Assembly (NCBI RefSeq): GCF_009734425.1
Contig: NZ_CP046455.1
Span: 2,542,001 to 2,606,000, forward strand
DNA from: Corynebacterium occultum
GTDB lineage: Bacteria; Actinomycetota; Actinomycetes; Mycobacteriales; Mycobacteriaceae
Length of the DNA: 64,000 nt
Direction: 5' to 3'
The notes under the pieces were generated by a model. It was given only the letters and a program-made list of their open reading frames with translations. It was not told the DNA's origin and ran no database searches. Made by a program: the position numbers and the translations under genes. This document shows positions 54,493 to 62,913 of this stretch, piece by piece. Position 1 is the first letter of the stretch. Each line of letters starts with the position of its first letter.

Positions 54493-55644
54493 CTACCTCT
54501 GGTCGTCCAGGGTGGGGTGGACAGCGGTGTCCTGCCAGTCATCTGCGGTGTGGTTGCTGTTCCGGGTGTTTCCCTGAGCTGCCTGGGTGGCATAGGCCGG
54601 ACGACGCTGCACGAAGAGCCAGGTGTTGATGGCCGTCATGCCCACCAGCAGGATTGCCCCGCCGATGAAGAGGCCGATCCAGGGAATCGAATTGGACTGG
54701 CTCTGGGAGGCGGTGGTGAGGGTTTCCCCGTTCACCGTGGTGCCAGCGTCGGCGCCGGTTCCGGTTTGGGCATCATCGAGAACTCCCCCGAAAATTCCCT
54801 CATCAGCGCTGACGGCCTGACCGTCGGGGCCGATCGCGGCATCGGCCGCGGTGTCGCTGGTGTTATCCGTGCCGGTATTGGCGGCATTCGCGGTGACTGC
54901 GGTGTTACCGGCGTTGGCGGCATTGGCGGCGTTGGCGGCACCAGCTGCAGCGGCATTCGCCGGAGCGGCCACGGCCTGGTTGACTGCCTGCCCACCGGTG
55001 TTTCCGGTGGCGGCCCGTGCCACGGTGGTGGCGGCCGTGCCACCACGGGTGTTGCTCCCGGCGCTGTTGGCGCGGGCCGCACTGGTGGCGGCAGCTGCGG
55101 GGGTCGCCGCAGCCTGGGTGGTGTTGTTTCGCACCGGGGCCGCAGCCTGGGTGGTTTCCTGCTGCTGCTTCTTCTTCACGCTGAAGGTGGAGTTACCCTT
55201 GTTGGAGTAACCGAGCACACCACCACCGGCGGCATCGTCCATGGGCTCACTGGCCAGGTAACGCAACCAGTGGGATCCTTCGTCCATGTCGCAGGGGATC
55301 TGCACCGAACCGGAGGCCCGGCCCGAGGAGTCGACGCGCTGGGTGGCCACCACGCCGGCACCCTGGATCGACTGGTCGCCATAGCCCTGACCATCATCGA
55401 TCTTGACGTAGACCACTTCACCGGCGGGGAAACCCGTCACCTGGAAGGTAAGGGTCTCGCAGGGGGCAAGGGTCTTCGGGGACACCGAGGAGGAGGTACC
55501 CGGGGTGTCGGCGGTGTTGGCGCCACTCGGTGGGAGGGCGGTGACCGGCGGGACCTGAAGCAGGCTGATGGCCGCAACAGCTCCGGCTGCCAGAACAGCC
55601 AGAGCGTGACGACGCCGCGATCGGGGGGATGCCTTGAGACTCAT
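54493..55644 (-). CDS. Membrane-anchored surface protein with one Ig-like module
   Basis: 383 residues. A basic N-terminus and signal peptide end around PPVTALP. Residues about 50-155 form a compact module (LAPCETLTFQVTGFPAGEVV, VYVKIDDGQGYGDQ, and IPCDMDEGSHWLRYLASEP, two Cys that may pair). A low-complexity Ala/Asn/Thr/Gly spacer of about 150 residues follows, then one TM helix (IPWIGLFIGGAILLVGMTAI) and a short charged tail. Its gene begins 19 nt after the 717-residue gene and precedes the two permeases, so it belongs to that operon. The KIDDG module also appears in the other surface proteins here. Confidence 0.85.
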   Translation of the reverse strand: MSLKASPRSRRRHALAVLAAGAVAAISLLQVPPVTALPPSGANTADTPGTSSSVSPKTLAPCETLTFQVTGFPAGEVVYVKIDDGQGYGDQSIQGAGVVATQRVDSSGRASGSVQIPCDMDEGSHWLRYLASEPMDDAAGGGVLGYSNKGNSTFSVKKKQQQETTQAAAPVRNNTTQAAATPAAAATSAARANSAGSNTRGGTAATTVARAATGNTGGQAVNQAVAAPANAAAAGAANAANAANAGNTAVTANAANTGTDNTSDTAADAAIGPDGQAVSADEGIFGGVLDDAQTGTGADAGTTVNGETLTTASQSQSNSIPWIGLFIGGAILLVGMTAINTWLFVQRRPAYATQAAQGNTRNSNHTADDWQDTAVHPTLDDQR

Positions 55645-55663
55645 GTTTCTTGTCCTTTAGATC

Positions 55664-57817
55664 TTAACTGCGGGGACTACGGTGGGCGGCCCAGAGGGAG
55701 AGGGCGTAGAACACGGGGATCAGAGCACCAACCAGGATCATCCACCAGTCCGTGGCTCCGACCGCACTGGCGGTGGTGACCACGTTCTGCCGGTTCGAGG
55801 CCTCGGTGAGGACCGGGACATCAGCTAGTTCAAGCTGGTCCGCGCCCAGGGTGATCTCCACCCAGCCGAGAATCTCACCGTCTTCCCCCAGAACCGCGAC
55901 CTTGTGCACGCCATTGGGGATGGTGCTGGTGTCCAGTCGGACAGTGTTGTTCTCATCCACCTGCACCCAACCCACCGGAACCACATTCGGGGCGTAGACG
56001 TGGAGGTAGACCCAGTCCCCGGCGGCGACACCTGACAGCTCCATGCTCAGCAGCTCCCCCTCCAGGGATCCCGTGACCTCACCGGCATTGTCCTGGTTGA
56101 GGCCAGCGATATCGGGCACCGGGGCCGCTGGATCGAAGTCCGGGGCCGGCTTGGATTCCACCCCGGCAACCACAGAATCCTCAGCGTCACTGGTGGTCAC
56201 AGCGACGACCGGGGCGTTGGGGGTGACGCTGCCACCGCCGGTGGCCACCGGGAAACTGGCCACACCGGGCGCGGCCACAGAAAAGCCTGCCCCACCAGAG
56301 GTGGAGTCCATGGCGGTGGTGAGGAGGGTCTCTTCAAGCGGGAAGTCCGCAACGATGAGACTGTCATCCTCGGTGCCGTCCTCGCTGGCGGACTGGGGGT
56401 TCCGGCCGGTTCGGTAGTTGCTGATGTCGGTGTCCAACTGCTCCATCGCCACCACAGCGGATTCCAGCTCAGAGACAATGCCCATCAGCTCGCTGGTGAC
56501 GGTCTCGGAGGTGCCGTCATCGGTGGTTCCGTCATCGGTGCCGGAACCCTCCACCTCATACCAGGCCCAGCCGAGCAGCTCATTGCGGCTGTCCTGGTTG
56601 CCGGACTGCACCACCATCTTGTACTCGGCCGCAGCCAGGTTGATGCCCTTCAAGGAGGCGTTGAATTTTCCTTCCCCGTTCACCTGGAACCAGGTTCCCT
56701 GCCAGGGCAGGACCGGGGTGCCGGCCGGGTTGTAGGCGTTGAGGTAAACCCAGTCACCTTCCTTGGTACCGGGAACCGTGACCTCCAGTCCCCCACTCTT
56801 CTCCCTGATCTTGATGCCGTTCTTGTTGGCGTTCTTCAGGTCCTCCGAGTACTGCAGCGGATCCGGGAAGCCATTGGGCTCATAGTCACCGACCACGAAC
56901 TTGAAGGACTCACCACGGCCCGGGAGGGTGGCCACCGGGTCATTTTCCTGGAGGGAGCCACTGAGCAGACGGATGGTGTGCTCACCACTGGTGAAGGCCG
57001 GCACCGAACCGCTGGGACCGGTGGTGCCATCCGGCAGCTGCAGGTCATAGGTCCAGTCACCGGTGGCATCATCAGCCTGGACAATGGCGAAGATGGTCCG
57101 GTTCGCATGCACCGTGTCATCTGCGCGGCTCAGCGAGCCCTCATCGATCTTGATTCCGATCAGGGCCCCACCGCTGAGCGAGTTGCACCAGCCGGTGCCG
57201 GTGATCCGCAGTCTGCCGGAGGAATCCGGTTCGGCAGCGACCGTGGCGGCGGGACGCGGGGTGGAGGCGACACATTCCACATCCTCCCCGGCGGCTTCCC
57301 GGTAGGCGACACCACCGACGGTCAGGGGCTTGGAGATGATGGTGCGCTGAACATCCCCGGCCACCAGTCCGCTGCTGAGGTCAACGATCAACTTCTGGCC
57401 GGCAGTCAGCTCCGGCAGATCAGTGGTGATCTCGAAGTCGCCATCCTGGTCAGCCTGGAACACCTCCCAGAGGGTGGCGTCCGGCGCGCCGGAGGTGGGG
57501 TGTGTGTTGATTTCACCCCCGGTCCGGGTGTACTGCTGGGGAAGCCCATTGGCCTCGTAGTTGAGTTTGATCCGAACCGTGGAGCCACCGCTTTCGGCGG
57601 TCCATCCGGAACCGCTGATCCGCAGTGTGCCCCTGCTGTCCACGTCCTGCTGGATCTTCAGGGTGGCACCCTCGGTGCTGATCTCCTGGACATCAGCGGC
57701 GGAGACCGTCTGTTGGGCGAAGGCCGGTGCCGGTGCTGCGGTGCAGGTGAAGGCCAGAGCTGCAACCAGGGCGATACCGGAGGGAAGGACTCGGGGAAGG
57801 GTGAAAATGAAGTTCAT
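55664..57817 (-). CDS. Large membrane-anchored surface protein with repeated modules
   Basis: 717 residues. Signal peptide to about AFAQQ (residue 36), C-terminal TM helix (MILVGALIPVFYALSLWAA) and a basic tail RSPRS. Four repeated units: two of type A (TLRISGSGWTAESGGSTVRI near 60, and RLRITGTGWCNSLSGGALIG near 205) and two of type B (GDWVYLNAYNPAGTPV...GWAWYEV near 360, and GDWVYLHVYAPNVVPVGWVQ...LGWVEI near 615). A Thr/Asp linker lies between. Type A resembles the module in the two other surface proteins of the cluster. AGGAA 5 nt upstream of the ATG, 8 nt after the binding-protein gene. No HtaA-type heme (CR) domain is seen. Binding partner unknown. Confidence 0.88.
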   Translation of the reverse strand: MNFIFTLPRVLPSGIALVAALAFTCTAAPAPAFAQQTVSAADVQEISTEGATLKIQQDVDSRGTLRISGSGWTAESGGSTVRIKLNYEANGLPQQYTRTGGEINTHPTSGAPDATLWEVFQADQDGDFEITTDLPELTAGQKLIVDLSSGLVAGDVQRTIISKPLTVGGVAYREAAGEDVECVASTPRPAATVAAEPDSSGRLRITGTGWCNSLSGGALIGIKIDEGSLSRADDTVHANRTIFAIVQADDATGDWTYDLQLPDGTTGPSGSVPAFTSGEHTIRLLSGSLQENDPVATLPGRGESFKFVVGDYEPNGFPDPLQYSEDLKNANKNGIKIREKSGGLEVTVPGTKEGDWVYLNAYNPAGTPVLPWQGTWFQVNGEGKFNASLKGINLAAAEYKMVVQSGNQDSRNELLGWAWYEVEGSGTDDGTTDDGTSETVTSELMGIVSELESAVVAMEQLDTDISNYRTGRNPQSASEDGTEDDSLIVADFPLEETLLTTAMDSTSGGAGFSVAAPGVASFPVATGGGSVTPNAPVVAVTTSDAEDSVVAGVESKPAPDFDPAAPVPDIAGLNQDNAGEVTGSLEGELLSMELSGVAAGDWVYLHVYAPNVVPVGWVQVDENNTVRLDTSTIPNGVHKVAVLGEDGEILGWVEITLGADQLELADVPVLTEASNRQNVVTTASAVGATDWWMILVGALIPVFYALSLWAAHRSPRS

Positions 57818-57825
57818 TGCATTTC

Positions 57826-58812
57826 CTAGGTCAGTGCCGCGAGAATGTCATCGACGATTTTGTTCATCAGCAGCGGACCACCGGTGGAGGTCCAGGCGGA
57901 GCCGTCAACCGGAATGATGTGGTTCTGCTGGTAGGCGTTCAGGCTGGTGAAGCCGGGAACACTGCGCGCCTGGGCGATGGATTCCCGGGCGGCGGACTCA
58001 TCCACGGTGCCTCCGGCATCCGGGTTACTTACACTGGATCCACCGAGGGTGCCGAAGAAGAGGAAGTCCGCGTCAATCTCCTGCAGATTCTCCGCGGAGA
58101 CCGGTTCGGAGTGGCCTCGGCCCTCCCGGTTCTGGTTCTCGGGACGCTGCAGTCCGACATCGCTCAGGGCCCGACCTGCCGGAAGTTCCTTGAGGATCAT
58201 CGCGGCGGTGTTACCCTGCCAGCGCACCACCGAGAAGGTCTGATCTGCGTAGCTGTTGAGCTTCTCGCGGGCGTCATTGGTCTTGGCCTCATAGTCAGCG
58301 AGGATCTGCTCACCCTCCGCAACCTTGTTCACCGCCTCGGCGACGAAACCCAGGTTGGCCTTCCAGTCCCCACCGGCGTAACCGGTGTAGACGGTCGGGG
58401 CGATCTGGCGCAGCGCCTCGATCACCGGCGGGTTGTTGTTGATGCTGGTGCCGTCAACCAGGATGAGGTCCGGGGAGATCTCACCGATGGCCTCGAAGTT
58501 GGGCTGCGCCACGGTACCCAGGATCGGGATGTCCCCGGCCTGTTCCGCCAGGTAGTTGGGGACGCTGCTCTGCCCGCGGCCCGAGACGGTGCCTGCCGGC
58601 ACCAGGCCCAGTGCCAGGACGGCATCAAGGGTGGGTTCGGAGAGGGTGATGACCCGTTCCGGCTCCACCGGCACCTCAACCTCGGTGCCTTCAATGTCGG
58701 TGATGGTGCGGGTGGGGCCTTCGGCCTGCCCGGGGGCGGTGGAGCAGCCGGCAAGGCCGAGGGTGGCCACCAGCAGTAGCGCCACCAGACGAAGAATGGA
58801 CCGGGGGTTCAT
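57826..58812 (-). CDS. Siderophore-type ABC substrate-binding lipoprotein
   Basis: 328 residues from ATG 58812, with AGAGGAT 8 nt upstream; the frame upstream to 59040 is not used. Signal peptide with lipobox LGLAGC. The fold is that of cluster A-II (FhuD/FepB-like) binding proteins: EVEVPVEPERVITLSEPTLD, AVLALGLVPAGTVSGRG, SPDLILVDGTS in the first lobe, a long helix, and FSVVRWQGN, VDGSAWTSTGGPLLMNKIVD in the second. It is the receptor for the two FecCD permeases encoded downstream, with two surface proteins in between. Confidence 0.92.
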   Translation of the reverse strand: MNPRSILRLVALLLVATLGLAGCSTAPGQAEGPTRTITDIEGTEVEVPVEPERVITLSEPTLDAVLALGLVPAGTVSGRGQSSVPNYLAEQAGDIPILGTVAQPNFEAIGEISPDLILVDGTSINNNPPVIEALRQIAPTVYTGYAGGDWKANLGFVAEAVNKVAEGEQILADYEAKTNDAREKLNSYADQTFSVVRWQGNTAAMILKELPAGRALSDVGLQRPENQNREGRGHSEPVSAENLQEIDADFLFFGTLGGSSVSNPDAGGTVDESAARESIAQARSVPGFTSLNAYQQNHIIPVDGSAWTSTGGPLLMNKIVDDILAALT

Positions 58813-59160
58813 GAGCGGATCCTCTCGGGGGGGAGTTCGGATATGGACGGGGATGAAATTTTCTGGGGGAAATCTGACCGGGCATGGTGTCCCGGAGGGT
58901 GGGGCGTGATCTGGGGGTTCGCCTCTCCCCTGGGGATGCGGGCAGGGGCGTTCTCCCCTGTTTCCCCCGCTAAAGGCAATAAGAAAGACTTTGGGAATAC
59001 TTTTAGATAAAGAGCCCACTCCGGCCCACAACCCCGACACCGGACATCCGCTTATCGGATGCCCCGTGCCGGGGTGTGGTCAGGGAATTTCAGCTCCAGC
59101 CGTGGCAGGTGCCAGGGCTTTGTGCTGGCCCAGGTTGTCCTGGAATCAGGTGTCCCGGAA
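58813..59160. other. Intergenic region between the beta-propeller and binding-protein genes
   Basis: About 350 bp, so the binding-protein gene may have its own promoter. The part around 58980-59010 is AT-rich with a TAGATA-like stretch. I find no good iron box here. A degenerate copy of the recurring oligomer (CCGATAAGC) is at about 59049 on the minus strand. Confidence 0.5.
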
Positions 59161-61047
59161 CTAGATGTTCAGGGCGCCGCGCAGCCAGGAGGGCAGCACA
59201 TTGGCGCTGATCAGACCGGTGTTGATCAGGGCGCCGAAGATACCGGCTGCGGCACCGACGATGCCCAGGGCTGCCAGCAGTCCGCCGAGTGCGCCACCGA
59301 ATTCGGTGCCCTCGGAGGAGAGCTCGTTGCCCGGTGCAATCGGCTCGACCGGTGCAGCCTTCGGGGTGTAGCGGTACAGGTCGTCGAACTTGGTGTCGTT
59401 CTCGCCCTGGTTACCGGCCTTGTTGACCATGTAGACGGAGCCGCTCGGGCCCACAGCGACGTGGTTGGCGTTCGTGCCGGCCGGCAGGTTCGCAACTTCC
59501 TCGAAGGTGTTGGCGTCGATGACGGTGGTGGTGCCGCCGCCGCGGTTGGAGACGTAGATGTAGCCGTAGGTCGGGTCGTACTCGGCGTTCAGCGCGCCAT
59601 CACCGGTCGGCAGGTCAGCGACAAGCTCACCGGAGTCGACGTTGACTGCCACGACGTTGTTGGTGCCCTGGTTGGCCACCCACAGGTTGCGGTTCTTCGG
59701 GTCGAAGGCGACACCGGAGGCGGTGACGGCATTGTCCCCGAGCTCGTAGATGGTGACCTTGTTGCCGTCGCGGACGTCAATCTTGGCGGCCAGCGGGTTG
59801 GCGAAGCTGGAGGTGAAGAGTTCACCGGTCGCAGCGTTGAAGTCCAGGGACATGGTCACGCCGACGTTGTGCTTGTCATCGCTGACCACAATGTCTTCCT
59901 TGCGCTCCAGGGTGTTGCCGTCGAAGACCGCAATGACAGCGGAATCAGCGTTACCACGAGCCGCGGAGGAAACGTAGACCAGGTTGGTCTGCGGATCGAC
60001 GATGATGTCGCGGGTGTGGTCGATGATGCCGGCGTCGAACTGCTTGACCAGGGAAAGGTCATCCTGCTTGTACACGGCGACGGTGTTCTGGCGGGTGTTG
60101 GTCACCCAGACATAACCGAGCTCGTTGTCCAGGCCGATGCCGTAGACACCGAAGACACCCTTTTCCTCGTTGCCTTCTTCAACGGCACCCGGGAGGATCT
60201 CCTTCTCGATCTCAAGGGTCTCAGCATCCATCTTCACCAGGGAAGACTGCTTGATCGGGGGGCGACCAACCGAGGCAGCGGCGAAGAGCTTGCCGGTCTC
60301 CGGGTTGATGGCGGTCTGGTACATGCCGTTGGGGACGCTGACCCGCTGGATGTCGAAGAGGTTCTCATTGCGGAGGGAGTTGTCGACACCAGACGGTTCC
60401 TCTTCAGGGGTACCCGTGGTCGGCGAAGTGGTGGTGGTGGGGGCGGGCTCGGTGATAACCGGGACAACCGGTGAAGAGGTGGTGGGGGCGGCCGGAGCGG
60501 CGATGGTGCCGCAGGAGCCGTCTGCCGTGCCGTTCTGCACCAGGAAGTAGACGGTCTTGGAGGCGCCGGCGCCACCGTCGTTACCCGCCAGCAGACGGAT
60601 GTTGTGCTGACCGTTGGCAGCGATCTCGGGCAGCTTGAGCTTGATCTCGAAGGTGCCGTCAGCCTTGACCGGGGTATCGACATAAGCGGTACCGGAAGCG
60701 TCGACACCGTTGGAGGTGTCCGCGTCGGAACCGGTCTGATCCTTGGGGAACTGGATGGCACCATCATCGATCTTGAAGGCCAGGGAGCCATTCTTCGGGC
60801 GAACGTCGAAACCGGTGCCGACGAGGGTGATGATGTCACCGCCCTTGTAGTTGCGCTCTGGTTCCTTCAGGGTGATGGTGCCGTTGCCGTTACCCTGGTT
60901 GCGGGCCTCGAAGGTGGAGCACTCCTGGGTCTGGGCGAAGGCGGTACCGGTACCTGCCACGGTGACACCGGCGGTGCTCACTGCCACGGCCATCAGACCG
61001 ACCAGGGCACGCTGCACGGCGTGGTTCTTGAGATTCTGCTGCTTCAT
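59161..61047 (-). CDS. YVTN-type beta-propeller surface protein with C-terminal anchor
   Basis: 628 residues. Signal peptide ends at TAFAQT (about residue 39). An N-terminal module (DIITLVGTGFDVRPKNGSLA, FKIDDGAI, HNIRLLAGNDG; residues about 65-175) resembles the modules of the two other surface proteins. A Thr/Pro linker precedes a seven-bladed-type propeller (residues about 235-555) with repeats such as GYVWVTNTRQNTVAVYKQDD, NLWVANQGTNNVVAVNVDSG and GYIYVSNRGGGTTTVIDANT. The C-terminus has a hydrophobic anchor (GALGGLLAALGIVGAAAGIF) and ends SWLRGALNI. First gene of the cluster, with AGGAG upstream and two iron boxes 91-218 bp before the ATG. Confidence 0.9.
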   Translation of the reverse strand: MKQQNLKNHAVQRALVGLMAVAVSTAGVTVAGTGTAFAQTQECSTFEARNQGNGNGTITLKEPERNYKGGDIITLVGTGFDVRPKNGSLAFKIDDGAIQFPKDQTGSDADTSNGVDASGTAYVDTPVKADGTFEIKLKLPEIAANGQHNIRLLAGNDGGAGASKTVYFLVQNGTADGSCGTIAAPAAPTTSSPVVPVITEPAPTTTTSPTTGTPEEEPSGVDNSLRNENLFDIQRVSVPNGMYQTAINPETGKLFAAASVGRPPIKQSSLVKMDAETLEIEKEILPGAVEEGNEEKGVFGVYGIGLDNELGYVWVTNTRQNTVAVYKQDDLSLVKQFDAGIIDHTRDIIVDPQTNLVYVSSAARGNADSAVIAVFDGNTLERKEDIVVSDDKHNVGVTMSLDFNAATGELFTSSFANPLAAKIDVRDGNKVTIYELGDNAVTASGVAFDPKNRNLWVANQGTNNVVAVNVDSGELVADLPTGDGALNAEYDPTYGYIYVSNRGGGTTTVIDANTFEEVANLPAGTNANHVAVGPSGSVYMVNKAGNQGENDTKFDDLYRYTPKAAPVEPIAPGNELSSEGTEFGGALGGLLAALGIVGAAAGIFGALINTGLISANVLPSWLRGALNI

Positions 61048-61137
61048 GAGTTTTAAGGCTCCTAATAAGTGAACTCGGATCTTTGTCGCTGACCTGCATC
61101 AACCTCCTGAGAGCAGTGAAGGCCAGCCGATTGAGGC

Positions 61138-61156
61138 AAAGCTTAGGCTGTCCTTA
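61138..61156. promoter_or_regulatory. DtxR/IdeR-type iron box 1
   Basis: AAAGCTTAGGCTGTCCTTA matches TWAGGTWAGSCTWACCTWA at 15 of 19 positions, with the central TTAGGCT intact. Confidence 0.6.
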
Positions 61157-61246
61157 TTCAAACCAAAACTGCCCTCAAATCCTGAGACACCCCCCGGAAA
61201 GGCTCCACCTATAGCAAAAAGGACATCCCGATGACCGAAACGCTAC

Positions 61247-61265
61247 AAAGGTAAGCCTTAGCTTT
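61247..61265. promoter_or_regulatory. DtxR/IdeR-type iron box 2
   Basis: AAAGGTAAGCCTTAGCTTT matches the consensus at 16 of 19 positions. With box 1 it suggests repression of the cluster by the iron-loaded regulator. Confidence 0.68.
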
Positions 61266-61418
61266 TTTCTTTGTGCAATTTCGGACCGGATGTCCTTGAA
61301 ATATGATCTGCAACACACCCTGGACGGGTACCCCCTGTCGCAGGCTTGGCCCAACAGAAGATGCCCGGGATCAAGCGTTTCAGACTCAGGGTTGACCACG
61401 CCCCCCTCACAACGACAA

Positions 61419-61454
61419 CCGCCCTCCCCTCGCACATTGGCGAGGGAAGGGCGG
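61419..61454 (-). terminator. Terminator of hmp
   Basis: CCGCCCTCCCCTCGC pairs with GCGAGGGAAGGGCGG (one G-T-type mismatch) around ACATTG, 23 nt after the hmp stop. Confidence 0.75.
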
Positions 61455-61476
61455 AGCGGGAGGAGCCTTCAGCAGA

Positions 61477-62652
61477 TTAACCGAGCAGCCAGTCATTGGG
61501 AGAGAAGAGCTCGAAGCGCACGGACTTCGGCGCCTTCTCCGCCGGGAGCTTGGACAGGTCCTCACGGACGGACTTCAGGAAGCTGTTGCCACCACAGAGG
61601 TAGACATCCGCACCCTTGAGGTCATGCTTGTTCAGGTCGAGACGCTCACCGGACTCACGGTAGGTGGCCTCCGCCCTGACCTTGGGCAGACGCTCCAGCA
61701 GGGCGGTGGTCTGGCCACGCTGGGCATGGTTGCCCTCAGACTCATCAGCATGCAGGTAGATGGCCTCACGCTGCGCGCCGACGCGTGCCATGTAGGCGAG
61801 CATGCCGACCATCGGGGTGGAGCCGATACCGGAGGAGACCAGCACCAGCGGAGCATCACCCTCCTCGAGCACCAGATCACCGGCGGCCAGGGTGGCCTGG
61901 ATAGTGTCGCCGACCTCAACCTTCTCGCGCAGGTGGGTGGACACCTCACCCTCAGTCTCCACGGCAATGGTGTACTGGCCCGGCTGCTGGGCGATAATCG
62001 AGTACTGGCGCAGCTGACGGGCACCGTCCTCAAGCACCACACCGATGGAGGTGTACTGGCCCGGCAGAGGCTTGGTCAGGTCGCCTTCCAGGGTGTAACT
62101 GGTGACGTTGCCTGAGAGAACCTCCTTCTCGATGACCTTGACCTCACGGAAGACATCACCCGGTTTGACATTGTCGGAGGCGTAGAGCTTCTTCTCGAAG
62201 GTGATCAGGACATCCGCCATGATCCAGTAGACCTGACTCCAGGCTGCGGCGACATCCTCGGTGACCACGTCAGCACCGAGCACCTCGACGATGGCGGCGA
62301 AGAGATTCTCATAGACGACCTGGTACTGATCCTCAGTGATGCCCAGGGAGACATGCTTGTGGCCGATGCGGGCCAGCAGGTCGATCGGGTCCGGGGCGTT
62401 GGGGTCGACCAGCATGGAGGCGAAGGTGGCCACGGAGGCGGCCAGCGCCTTCTGCTGCTCGCCGGACTTCTGGTTACCGCGGTTGAAGGTGTTGCGCAGC
62501 AGCTCGGGATGGTTGCCGAACATGGTGCGGTAGAAGGTCTGGGCGATCTCGCCGATGTTCGCACCGACCGCTGGCAGGGTGGCCTTGATGATCTCCTCAT
62601 GCTCCGGAGTGAGCTTGCGGTCACGGGCGGTGGGCTGGTCGGTGATGAACAT
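61477..62652 (-). CDS. hmp: Flavohemoglobin (nitric oxide dioxygenase)
   Basis: Converts NO and O2 to nitrate with NAD(P)H. 391 residues. Globin domain 1 to about 140 (ATLPAVGANIGEIAQTFYRT at the B helix, IGHKHVSLGI with the proximal His), FAD domain with RQLRQYSII (FAD-binding RxYS), NAD(P) domain with SSGIGSTPMVGML and the C-terminal CGGNSFLKSVRED, ending in FSPNDW. Upstream AGGAGG is near ATG 62652. Separated from the surface cluster by a terminator, so it is a distinct unit, divergent from the PhoX gene. Confidence 0.96.
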   Translation of the reverse strand: MFITDQPTARDRKLTPEHEEIIKATLPAVGANIGEIAQTFYRTMFGNHPELLRNTFNRGNQKSGEQQKALAASVATFASMLVDPNAPDPIDLLARIGHKHVSLGITEDQYQVVYENLFAAIVEVLGADVVTEDVAAAWSQVYWIMADVLITFEKKLYASDNVKPGDVFREVKVIEKEVLSGNVTSYTLEGDLTKPLPGQYTSIGVVLEDGARQLRQYSIIAQQPGQYTIAVETEGEVSTHLREKVEVGDTIQATLAAGDLVLEEGDAPLVLVSSGIGSTPMVGMLAYMARVGAQREAIYLHADESEGNHAQRGQTTALLERLPKVRAEATYRESGERLDLNKHDLKGADVYLCGGNSFLKSVREDLSKLPAEKAPKSVRFELFSPNDWLLG

Positions 62653-62913
62653 ATTCAGATCCTCCTGGGTGTGAATTAATCTCTGCAGCCCCTTGAAGAG
62701 GCGACACCCGACACATTAACACTGATTTTCCAGGTTTAAATATTAAGTGCGGGAAATATGGGATCAATCACTTTGGGCGGGGACTCCTTGCATTCGTCGG
62801 CTTAAGGAAGTATTCACCCCCCATCCACCTAGAGCTCTCCGATTGGTCACACTTAGTCCATAGGGTCTTATTTCGTCTCAACTATTCCTCTCAGCAAATA
62901 TTTGGAGTTTTCC

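Larger units (their letters stand above)
61048..61476. other. Regulatory region upstream of the surface/uptake cluster
   Basis: About 430 bp that hold two DtxR/IdeR-like boxes (61138-61156, 61247-61265), a TATAGG-type hexamer between them on the minus strand, and the hmp terminator at 61419-61454. No ORF supported. Confidence 0.7.
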
